From Gammaproteobacteria bacterium (GTDB taxonomy: Bacteria > Pseudomonadota > Gammaproteobacteria > Ga0077536), in NCBI GenBank assembly GCA_003540955.1, contig DPMX01000292.1, forward strand, positions 2,741 to 12,181: 9,441 bases of DNA, written 5' to 3'. Below, piece by piece: positions 1-6,681 of this stretch (the stretch's first letter is position 1; each line of letters begins with the position of its first letter). The notes under the pieces were generated by a model. It did not search any database and was not told the DNA's origin. It saw only the letters and a program-made list of their open reading frames with translations. The position numbers and the translations under genes were made by a program.

Positions 1-431
1 TACGATTTTTTGTGGCTGGTTACGAACGCATAGTCATAGCCTTTTTGTTCAAGTTCAAAAATGACATAAGATCCATAAAATGGTCCAAAAAACGACACCT
101 TTAAGTGAGCAACGTTCTCGTCTGATACGAAATATGCTTTCCCTTCTACCATTTTCCAATCGTCATCCCTTCTCGAATACCCCTTGTTGACCACCGTCAC
201 CCCACCATCTGACCGAAGAGAATACTCCGCCGTTACGTTTTCGAGGCCTCGCTCGAACGAATGATCTAAGCGCGCAATTTCATACCATTTACCAAGGTAG
301 CGTTCTAATTCAAATCCTGTAATGGGAGTAATACCGGGCGCGACCCCTACACAGCCACTGAGTCCCAGAAAAATTCCAAAAATCGATTTAAACCAAATAA
401 TCGAAAAATTTAAGTCTAAAATTCGCCGCAT
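1..431 (-). CDS. blc: Blc-type outer-membrane lipoprotein lipocalin (partial, C-terminus off window)
   Basis: Bacterial lipocalin, a small beta-barrel lipoprotein that binds fatty acids or lysophospholipids at the outer membrane and is usually made under envelope or membrane-damage stress. Seen: 143 codons of about 175 expected, read from ATG at 431-429 and open to the window edge. The N-terminus has basic residues, a hydrophobic stretch and the lipobox LSGC with the lipidated Cys at residue 27; there is no Asp after it, which favours outer-membrane sorting. The lipocalin signature GKWYEIAR is at residues 47-54, followed by DHSFERGLENVTAEY and a run of alternating strands typical of the barrel (KMVEGKAYF, LKVSFFGPFYGSY). 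An in-frame GTG at 446-444 preceded by GAGG is an alternative start that would add five residues. It is divergent from the flavin monooxygenase. The family call is firm; the ligand is unknown. Confidence 0.9.
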   Translation of the reverse strand, partial: MRRILDLNFSIIWFKSIFGIFLGLSGCVGVAPGITPITGFELERYLGKWYEIARLDHSFERGLENVTAEYSLRSDGGVTVVNKGYSRRDDDWKMVEGKAYFVSDENVAHLKVSFFGPFYGSYVIFELEQKGYDYAFVTSHKKS

Positions 432-481
432 CGATATCCAACTCACAAAGTATGTCCTCGTACTCTGCAGTACTATTGCGC

Positions 482-489
482 AGTATAAT
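482..489. promoter_or_regulatory. overlapping divergent -10-like hexamers between lipocalin and monooxygenase
   Basis: On the plus strand a perfect TATAAT lies at 484-489, about 47 bases before the monooxygenase start. On the minus strand TATACT (487-482) overlaps it and faces the lipocalin gene. Neither has a convincing -35 box at 16-18 bases, so these may be weak, activator-dependent or chance elements. If both are used, the two promoters would exclude each other physically. Confidence 0.35.
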
Positions 490-524
490 CGTTATCAAAC
501 CACAAAGTGGCCGATGACACTAAC

Positions 525-529
525 GGAGG
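525..529 (+). promoter_or_regulatory. ribosome binding site GGAGG deciding a GTG start
   Basis: GGAGG sits six bases before GTG at 536-538. Another GTG at 531 is too close and out of frame, so this site supports the GTG at 536 as the monooxygenase start. Confidence 0.65.
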
Positions 530-535
530 TGTGAG

Positions 536-2080
536 GTGTCGAGCAGTGAACAGAAGCGAGTCGCCATACTTGGTGCTGGTATTGCAGGCCTGGTAACCGC
601 AAAAGTGATGCTCCACGACGGTTTTGATGTCGTTGTGTTTGAGAAAGAAGAGGAGCTTGGCGGGACGTGGGGGCCATCGCGAGACTACCCAGGTCTGCGC
701 ACCAACAACAGCAAATATACCTACGCCTTTAGTGATTACCCGTATCCGACGGAAGTTGACACATACCCGATCGCCCACGACGTACGCGCATACCTAAATA
801 GCTATGCCGATCACTTTTATATTCGCGACCACATTCGATTTAAGCAACGGGTTATCAATATTGAAACCACTGGTGAGTCCGAAGAGCGCTTTCAGGTAAC
901 GCTAGCATACACGGATGATCGTACGGACATTAAGATACTTGAGTTCGATTTTGTAGTGGTTTGTAATGGGGTCTTTCACGAGCCCCATATACCATCCTAC
1001 GATGGAATGGATGAATTTGCCGGGCGTATCATCCCATCTCATGAGGCAACAAATGAAATTTATGCCGAGTCCGAGCACCCCGTCATTATCGGCGGTGGAA
1101 AATCTGGGCTCGATATCGCTACCGCTGCAGCAAAATTAGACTTAATGCCAACCCTCGTAGTGCGCCGTCCACAATGGGTCGCGCCACGTTTCGTTGGGGG
1201 GATAGTGCCTGGCGATTTCCTCGTGCTAAATCGGTTGTCAAGTCGCTTGCTCCCATACTATCACCGTCATGGCCTTGAAGAATTTCTCCATGGGTCGGGT
1301 AAGGTTATCCCTAAATTATTTTGGAAATTTATTTCCGTCGTTTTTCAGAAGCTGATCAGAATGCCGCCCGAACTAACCCCAGATTCGCTGCCGGTTGGCT
1401 TGGATCAGATCGGTGTTGGTGGCGAATTTTACGTTGAACTAAATACCGGGCGTGCCATCGTCAAAAGAAGTTTAATTAGACGCTTCAACACTGATTCTAT
1501 AGAACTGGAAGATGGTACTAAGCTACCGGCGGACTTAGTCGTTTTTGCCACCGGTTGGCAGCAAAATTTAGGTTTTGTGTCTGACGAAATTCGCAATAAT
1601 ATTCTCCGAAATGGTCGCTTTCATTTATACCGCCATATTCTCCCGCCAAGGTTTCCTCGCATAGGGTTTGTCGGCTATGCCTCTTCAGTAGCAGCACAAC
1701 TGACAGCTGAGGTTGGGGCCCACTGGCTTTCACAAAATTTCCTTGGTGTAGTCGAACTACCGCCAGAAGAAAAAATGGAGGCAACGATCGAGAACGTCCA
1801 CGCGTGGCTTGCTAAAGAAATGAAAAATCGCAAACAAGGCTTTTTTATAGGCGCGAATGTTCCGCAGTATATCGACGATTTATTGGGCGACATGGAGATT
1901 CGGACACAGCGCATGCCGGATTTTATCCGCGAAAATTTCGGACCAATTTTCGCATCGCGTTACGCTTCGCTAGGAGACGAGCGCCGAGCAAAACGTGAGG
2001 GCCGCATGATTTCTAAACCTTTTTACTTCAGCGCTTGGCACGCCGTGGCCGCCGTCCTCGTTTTATGGCTCATTACCTAA
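536..2080 (+). CDS. FAD- and NADPH-dependent flavin monooxygenase with C-terminal membrane anchor
   Basis: Class B flavoprotein monooxygenase-like protein (FMO / Baeyer-Villiger / CzcO superfamily), expected to use NADPH and O2 to oxygenate a nucleophilic or ketone substrate. Seen: 514 residues; FAD-binding GAGIAG at residues 13-18 followed by GGTWG at 42-46; a second Rossmann loop GGGKSG at 186-191 for NADPH; and FATGW at 337-341, the usual C-terminal FMO motif. The family fingerprint FxGxxxHS is altered: F161, G163 and S168 are kept, but residue 167 is Pro and a His follows at 169. Residues 500-514 are hydrophobic (ending VLVLWLIT), like the tail anchor of eukaryotic FMOs, so it is probably bound to the inner membrane with the enzyme in the cytoplasm. 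It starts at GTG with a good GGAGG, ends in TAA and converges on the photolyase gene. Substrate unknown; a role in lipid or carbonyl oxidation beside the lipocalin is only inferred. Confidence 0.85.
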   Translation: MSSSEQKRVAILGAGIAGLVTAKVMLHDGFDVVVFEKEEELGGTWGPSRDYPGLRTNNSKYTYAFSDYPYPTEVDTYPIAHDVRAYLNSYADHFYIRDHIRFKQRVINIETTGESEERFQVTLAYTDDRTDIKILEFDFVVVCNGVFHEPHIPSYDGMDEFAGRIIPSHEATNEIYAESEHPVIIGGGKSGLDIATAAAKLDLMPTLVVRRPQWVAPRFVGGIVPGDFLVLNRLSSRLLPYYHRHGLEEFLHGSGKVIPKLFWKFISVVFQKLIRMPPELTPDSLPVGLDQIGVGGEFYVELNTGRAIVKRSLIRRFNTDSIELEDGTKLPADLVVFATGWQQNLGFVSDEIRNNILRNGRFHLYRHILPPRFPRIGFVGYASSVAAQLTAEVGAHWLSQNFLGVVELPPEEKMEATIENVHAWLAKEMKNRKQGFFIGANVPQYIDDLLGDMEIRTQRMPDFIRENFGPIFASRYASLGDERRAKREGRMISKPFYFSAWHAVAAVLVLWLIT

Positions 2081-2212
2081 AAAGCAACGTTTTAAATTCT
2101 CTCGCTAAATTCAAACAAAGTTTTACCTGGGTAATCTATGAGACTCATTATCGTTCCGACATTCATCCCCTACTTATACACGCAAACGCGCGAGAAAAAT
2201 CTGCATAATCAA

Positions 2213-3664
2213 TCAGCCATCTTGCCTGACTTTTAATCGTTTATATCTCTCAAGCGCTCGGTGTCTAGCCATTGCGTGATCGACGATTGGCATTGGATAA
2301 TCACGACCAAGTTTAATCCCCGCATCCGCTAAGTCGACTGGTTTAGCTGCGATCGGCGCTTGAATCAGACGGTCTGGTAGTTTGGCGATCTCCGGTACCC
2401 ACTTTCGGACATAGGACCCATCAGGATCGAATTTCGATCCCTGAGTGGCGGGGTTAAAAACACGGAAATACGGCACCGCATCTGCACCACATCCCGCGAC
2501 CCATTGCCAGCTCGCCGAGTTATTCGCGAGATCTGCGTCGACAAGTGTATCCCAAAACCAGTCTTCACCAGTTCGCCAATCGATCAGCAGGTCCTTAATG
2601 AGGAAAGAAGCAACGATCATCCGGACCCGATTGTGCATCCAGCCAGTCGCCCATAATTGACGCATACCAGCGTCAACGATCGGATACCCTGTGGACCCGC
2701 GCTGCCATGCCGACAAGCCAACCGGATCATCTTCCCACGGGAAAAAAGAAAACTCCTCGCGAAGTGGTTTTGAGGGTAATTTAGGGAAGTGGAATAAGAG
2801 GTGATAAGAAAACTCGCGCCAGACGATTTCAGAAAGATAGGATTCAACACTGCGAGGCATTGGGCTTCCATTACACGCGATTGCGCTTTTGACGACCCCA
2901 TTCCAAATTTGGCGCGGGCCAACTTCCCCGAAATGTAAGTGTGGCGATAGACGTGACGTCCCGTCCACGCCAGGTATATTTCGCTTGTCCTTATAGTCGA
3001 AAACAGCCGCGGTAATGAAGTCAGTTAAACGCAATCGCGCTGCTGCTTCACCTGGGGTCCAGCTGTCGCTCAAGCGACCTGACCAATCAGCTCCTCTGAG
3101 CGGCAGACCCCACGATTGAAGTTCGTCACTTTTGGGATATATTTTTGGAGCTGGTATGCGGATAGGTGCTGGTTTTGTTTTATACGATTCGCCAAGCTCA
3201 CGCAGGGCTTTCCAAAATGGCGTGAAGACTTTGTATGGTGCCCCTTTCTGCGTGGCAACTTCCCAGGGTTCTCGGAGAAGGCTAGAGTTGAAACTGCGTG
3301 CTTCTATACCCTTACGTTTCAACCCCGCAATTATTTCTGCATCCAATTTCGCCGCCGAAGGCTCATAACGTCGATTCCAATAAATCCTTTTAGCTCCAGT
3401 CTCTGACAGTAGTTTATCTATGACAGCGAAAGTAGAACCGGTCTTAAAAATAAGTCGGTTGCCGCGTGCTTCGATATCAGAGGCGAGCGCAGACAAAGAC
3501 CCGTGTAACCACCACCGTGAGGCACTACCTATCGACCATTCACCGGCATTGACATTATCAGATATATAAACAGGAGTTACTGGATGTCCCAGTGCCACGG
3601 CAGCAGTGAGTGCTAGATTGTCGCTGAGCCTCAGGTCACGGCGAAACCAGAGTATTGTCGTCAT
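2213..3664 (-). CDS. phrB: deoxyribodipyrimidine photolyase (class I CPD photolyase)
   Basis: Light-driven repair of cyclobutane pyrimidine dimers using reduced FAD; cytoplasmic and DNA-binding. Seen: 483 residues, close to the family's usual 450-500. The N-terminal antenna domain opens with MTTILWFRRDLRLSDN. The C-terminal FAD domain carries TSRLSPHLHFGE, WREFSYHLLFHFP, GYPIVDAGMRQL and TGWMHNRVRM. The electron-transfer Trp triad of E. coli photolyase (W306, W359, W382) is matched in spacing by W310, W363 and W386, and N382 corresponds to the FAD-facing Asn378, all consistent with true repair rather than a cryptochrome-only role. The C-terminal DYPMPIVDH is also typical. The antenna pigment cannot be told from sequence. 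It starts at ATG 54 bases downstream of the glutathione peroxidase stop on the same strand, so it is probably cotranscribed with it. It ends in TGA. Confidence 0.95.
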   Translation of the reverse strand: MTTILWFRRDLRLSDNLALTAAVALGHPVTPVYISDNVNAGEWSIGSASRWWLHGSLSALASDIEARGNRLIFKTGSTFAVIDKLLSETGAKRIYWNRRYEPSAAKLDAEIIAGLKRKGIEARSFNSSLLREPWEVATQKGAPYKVFTPFWKALRELGESYKTKPAPIRIPAPKIYPKSDELQSWGLPLRGADWSGRLSDSWTPGEAAARLRLTDFITAAVFDYKDKRNIPGVDGTSRLSPHLHFGEVGPRQIWNGVVKSAIACNGSPMPRSVESYLSEIVWREFSYHLLFHFPKLPSKPLREEFSFFPWEDDPVGLSAWQRGSTGYPIVDAGMRQLWATGWMHNRVRMIVASFLIKDLLIDWRTGEDWFWDTLVDADLANNSASWQWVAGCGADAVPYFRVFNPATQGSKFDPDGSYVRKWVPEIAKLPDRLIQAPIAAKPVDLADAGIKLGRDYPMPIVDHAMARHRALERYKRLKVRQDG

Positions 3665-3718
3665 GTTGTTATAGCAACGCGCTCAGCAAGCGAAAAGTAC
3701 ATGCTGTTGAGCCAGACT

Positions 3719-4300
3719 TTAACTTTCTCCGCTTGTGCGACTCGGGAGTTGTGCTTCGATAGCGCGCAAAACCCGCTTTGACGTAGGCGAGGTTGGACTA
3801 GAAAACCATCCAACGATCTGGCCATTAGGTGATATTAGATACTTATGAAAGTTCCACCTTGGCTTGGCACTCCAACCGAGTTGTCGGGCAGCCCAACGGT
3901 ATAGAGGGTGGGCATGTTTACCCTTTACGGAGACTTTAGATGTCATAGGAAAATCTACATCGAAATTAATCCTACAGAACCTCTTGATTTCACTCTCGGA
4001 TCCTGGTTCCTGGCCACCAAAATCGTTCGATGGAACACCTAAAACCACTAATCCACGGTCACGATAGCGTTCCCACACAGTCTGAAGATCATCATATTGG
4101 CGAGTAAATCCGCAACGCGAGGCCGTGTTAACAAGCAACACCGCCTTGCCTCCAAACATTTTCATTGGTAGCGACTCACCCTCGATCGAGGTGAACTCAA
4201 AGCTATGGGCGGTTTGATTCAAGGAGTCGATACTAGAGGCACCCATAGGGGATAACAGCAGTAAAATGATTGAAACACTTCTTAACAAGGTAGCCGGCAT
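3719..4300 (-). CDS. gpx: exported cysteine-type glutathione peroxidase
   Basis: Thiol peroxidase of the glutathione peroxidase family, reducing hydrogen peroxide or lipid hydroperoxides with thioredoxin or glutathione. Seen: 193 residues. The first 22 or so form a likely Sec signal peptide (LLRSVSIILLLLSPMGASS), which suggests the periplasm; most bacterial homologues lack one. The catalytic tetrad is complete: Cys63 in NTASRCGFT, Gln97 in NDFGGQEPG, and Trp149-Asn150 in RWNFHKYLI. Cys109 in RFCRINFDVDFPM sits where the resolving Cys of thioredoxin-dependent, two-cysteine GPXs lies. The active-site codon is TGC, not TGA, so this is not a selenoprotein despite the neighbouring sel genes. An in-frame TAA lies seven codons upstream of the ATG, which fixes 4300 as the first usable ATG; there is no clear Shine-Dalgarno. 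It is followed 54 bases on by the photolyase gene. Confidence 0.93.
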   Translation of the reverse strand: MPATLLRSVSIILLLLSPMGASSIDSLNQTAHSFEFTSIEGESLPMKMFGGKAVLLVNTASRCGFTRQYDDLQTVWERYRDRGLVVLGVPSNDFGGQEPGSESEIKRFCRINFDVDFPMTSKVSVKGKHAHPLYRWAARQLGWSAKPRWNFHKYLISPNGQIVGWFSSPTSPTSKRVLRAIEAQLPSRTSGES

Positions 4301-4593
4301 CGGTGAAATTTTGAGTAATTAGGAACATATTACTACATGTACGTAACGGAGTGCGTCACAGATCAAATAATTTCACCACGGTTACCTACTCACCTCGATA
4401 TTATGCACCCCTTCGTTCGCAAGCCAGGATGTCCACGCACTAGCAATGGGAAATACGCGGATACAGCACTCGTAGGTCATTTCAAAATTCGGTGACCCTC
4501 CACCAGGCTCACTTTAGATTGTGGTGTAACTCGCCGAATAGCGTGTTTAATAGCATCCTAACATTGATTTTTTACTTTGGATGAGGAAGAGGT
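4301..4593. other. intergenic region between selC and gpx
   Basis: About 290 bases between the end of tRNA-Sec and the gpx start. The gpx-proximal third holds the candidate ECF-type promoter. The rest has no convincing gene. The longest minus-strand frame with an ATG (4480-4382) gives 32 residues starting MTYECCIRVFP, with a GGAGGG about 15 bases ahead of the ATG, which is too far for a normal start. No hairpin followed by a T-run is visible after selC on the minus strand, so how selC transcription ends is unclear. Confidence 0.5.
4340..4365 (-). promoter_or_regulatory. candidate ECF-sigma (RpoE-ChrR type) promoter for gpx-phr
   Basis: On the minus strand TGATCT (4365-4360) is followed by 16 bases and CGTA (4343-4340), with the gpx ATG about 40 bases further on, a normal promoter-to-start distance. 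From memory, ECF11-group sigma factors (RpoE with ChrR, singlet-oxygen response) use TGATCC and a CGTA-like -10 at about this spacing, and photolyase genes are among their targets. The match is five of six bases at -35. The assignment is inference; no sigma or anti-sigma gene is in the window. Confidence 0.4.
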
Positions 4594-4689
4594 TGGCGAA
4601 AGAGGTAGGAGTCGAACCTACCGAACGCACGTGCGTGCATTCCACCGGATTTGAAGTCCGGGCGCCCCACCGGGAGACGTCGCTCTTCC
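4594..4689 (-). tRNA. selC: tRNA-Sec (anticodon UCA)
   Basis: Selenocysteine tRNA, charged with Ser by SerRS, converted by SelA and carried to recoded UGA codons by SelB. Seen: 96 bases including an encoded CCA. The 5' end is GGAAGAG; the anticodon arm is CCGGA-CTTCAAA-TCCGG, with TCA as anticodon in the same loop sequence as E. coli selC. The very long variable arm GAATGCAC-GCAC-GTGCGTTC makes an 8-bp stem with one G-U. The T arm loop is TTCGACT. The acceptor pairs as seven base pairs (GGAAGAG with CTCTTTC, one G-U at the second pair) and the T stem extends to six (GGTAGG with CCTACC), keeping the 13-bp acceptor/T stack typical of bacterial tRNA-Sec but dividing it 7+6 rather than E. coli's 8+5. 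It lies 63 bases after the selB stop; a weak TAGCAT seven bases before the 5' end could be its own -10. Confidence 0.95.
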
Positions 4690-4752
4690 GTGTACTATGC
4701 TAACAGGTTCACAACGCCTTTGGAAAAGCGATAAATTACTAACAGTTGGCGT

Positions 4753-6681
4753 TCAACTCATCAATGTCCTAAACACCTCGGTTGCCGGTTGTCGAATTAC
4801 TCGAGCCCGATCGTTTCGCCGGGTATACCCAACGCGATCGAAGTACTCTAGTACTTCGATCACAGCGTTACGCCCGATCCCAGCGCGGTCTCGATACTCC
4901 TTTACGGAGAACTGGCCATCAGTACTGGCGTCGACGACATCTTCAACTACCTGGATCAGCTCGAGCATTGCCTCCGGCATAAAATAACGCTTGTCACTCA
5001 CCTTAACGAGCTGCCCTTCACTTGCAAACTTTGCTAGAAACTTTCTCAGCTCTGTAACACCTATTTCAAGTGATTCCAGCATATCGTGTACCACCGGCGG
5101 TCGAATACCACCGTCGCTCAGCAAGCTTGCGACCTTGTCCCACAACGCCTGCTCCGACGCCGATCTAACGATATCGTGTGTCGGCAATCGTATAACTCCA
5201 CCATCACGGATAACCTCCTTGTTATCTAACATCGCCGCGATTGCATTGGAGAAAACGGGTTCACTAACCCGCTCCGAGAGACTAACTCGCAGTTCGTTTT
5301 CGTTGGCGCCCACTCTGTCCGGGAAACGCAGGTGCCATTGTTTTAAACTTCTCTCGATAGTTGATTGAAGCGCCTCCCAGCGATCGTGTGTGATTCCAGT
5401 TCGCATTCGCCCTTCATCAACGATGATCATATTTGCTTCAGGCCAAAGCGCTTGGCCCTCTGATTCAGTTAGATTCCACGCTTGTGAAAATCGATTCAGC
5501 GACACGTTGTCAACTTGTTCCAAAACACTTTGCAGCGACGCAGAAGCCGAGGGCCGTTCCATCGCGTTGATATAGGCCAACCGCGTACTACGACAACGAC
5601 CACGAGTAATTGGAACTGGATCTAGGACTATCCCTCCGCCGATTGTGCGCATTGCAGATTGATCACGCAGTATTAAATGGTCTCCACGGACCGTGCTGAT
5701 GGCGCGATCGAGTTGGATCTGAACTAAACCATCCTTCCCGGGCGCAATATCCGTAGCATCGATAGTAATAACACGACCCGTAACATCTGCTGCGCCAATG
5801 TGGACATGGACCGACGTGCGGTTCCTGAAGTTTCGTTCTTCAGTAGTCAGTATTCTTACCCGGGCATCAAATCGCCTGACCTCGAAACACGCATCTGGCG
5901 CTAACACCCAATCGCCACGGTGGATCGTGGCACGTCGTAGGTCACCCCCAACAACATTTAACGCGCAACGCTGCCCCGCTACTGCTTTTTTTGCTGAACG
6001 ATTTTCAGCATGTATCTCTCGCACTCGCAAATTTACACCAAGGGGCGCCAGCATCAACGTCTCGCCGACGCTTGCCGACCCAGAAAACACCGTACCGGTA
6101 ACGACCCTACCGGCGCCAGCCAGGAGGAAACTTCGATCGACCGCGAGCCGGAAATTTCCCTCAACCTTGCGGCGAGGTAACTCGCGTGCAGCCGTACACA
6201 AGACTTCTCTTAGATTATCAATTCCATCGCCGGTCACTGCCGATAAAGGTATTAAGGGTACATGTTCTAAACAAGTTCCGCTAAACAGATCTGAAACCTC
6301 GGAGATGACCTCGGTGACTCTTGTTGGCGAGACACGATCAGTCTTACTAAGTGCAACGACTCCATGAGTTATCCCCAGCAGGTCCATTATCGCCAGATGC
6401 TCTGCTGTCTGCGGCATTGGCCCGTCGTCAGACGCGATTACAAAAACAACAAAATCGATGCCACTGACCCCTGCGAGCATGGTGCGGATAAAACGTTCAT
6501 GCCCTGGCACATCAACAAAGCCAGTGAGTTCTCCGTTGCCGAGGTCGTGGTAAGCAAACCCAAGGTCGATTGTGAGGCCCCTCTTCTTCTCCTCCGGCAA
6601 CCGATCAGTGTCGACACCTGTTAGTGCCCTCACTAGTAGCGTCTTACCGTGATCGACGTGCCCCGCTGTTGCAACGATCAT
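4753..6681 (-). CDS. selB: selenocysteine-specific translation elongation factor SelB
   Basis: GTPase that replaces EF-Tu for Sec-tRNA-Sec and also binds the SECIS hairpin in the mRNA, delivering Sec at UGA. Seen: 642 residues (E. coli 614). The N-terminal G domain has GHVDHGKT at 7-14, DRLPEEKKRGLTIDLGFAY as switch I, DVPGHE from residue 57 and SKTD at 112-115 as the base-recognition loop. Two EF-Tu-like beta-barrel domains follow, with RLAVDRSFLLAGAGRVVTGT marking domain II. The C-terminal third is the winged-helix array; the last one, which binds SECIS RNA, has GIGRN at 601-605 and EVLEYFDRVGYTRRN, nearly identical in pattern to E. coli. About 17 residues extend beyond the usual C-terminus. 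Its ATG overlaps the selA stop by one base (TAATG) and has no Shine-Dalgarno, so translation is probably coupled to selA. Confidence 0.98.
   Translation of the reverse strand: MIVATAGHVDHGKTLLVRALTGVDTDRLPEEKKRGLTIDLGFAYHDLGNGELTGFVDVPGHERFIRTMLAGVSGIDFVVFVIASDDGPMPQTAEHLAIMDLLGITHGVVALSKTDRVSPTRVTEVISEVSDLFSGTCLEHVPLIPLSAVTGDGIDNLREVLCTAARELPRRKVEGNFRLAVDRSFLLAGAGRVVTGTVFSGSASVGETLMLAPLGVNLRVREIHAENRSAKKAVAGQRCALNVVGGDLRRATIHRGDWVLAPDACFEVRRFDARVRILTTEERNFRNRTSVHVHIGAADVTGRVITIDATDIAPGKDGLVQIQLDRAISTVRGDHLILRDQSAMRTIGGGIVLDPVPITRGRCRSTRLAYINAMERPSASASLQSVLEQVDNVSLNRFSQAWNLTESEGQALWPEANMIIVDEGRMRTGITHDRWEALQSTIERSLKQWHLRFPDRVGANENELRVSLSERVSEPVFSNAIAAMLDNKEVIRDGGVIRLPTHDIVRSASEQALWDKVASLLSDGGIRPPVVHDMLESLEIGVTELRKFLAKFASEGQLVKVSDKRYFMPEAMLELIQVVEDVVDASTDGQFSVKEYRDRAGIGRNAVIEVLEYFDRVGYTRRNDRARVIRQPATEVFRTLMS

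Noticed and set aside
2081..2212. Bidirectional terminator between the convergent monooxygenase and photolyase genes
   Set aside because: TTCTC and GAGAA arms occur, but the adjoining bases do not pair and the loop is about 90 bases; no GC-rich stem with a T-run is present.
2177..2215. Read-through of the photolyase TGA for 12 further codons to TAA
   Set aside because: The protein already reaches full family length and no SECIS-like hairpin is evident after the TGA.
4382..4480. Minus-strand 32-residue frame beginning MTYECCIRVFP between selC and gpx
   Set aside because: Too short, the ribosome-like GGAGGG is about 15 bases away, and there is no recognisable family. An overlapping frame with an internal TGA was considered as a selenoprotein, but no SECIS-like hairpin follows the TGA.
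4580..4700. selC as an integration site for a genomic island
   Set aside because: selC is a known insertion target in enterobacteria, but no integrase gene, direct repeat of the tRNA 3' end or composition shift is visible here.
4690..4755. Read-through of the selB TGA as selenocysteine, since the frame stays open into selC
   Set aside because: SelB is already complete with its last winged helix and longer than E. coli SelB; the extension would be tRNA sequence and has no sensible homology.
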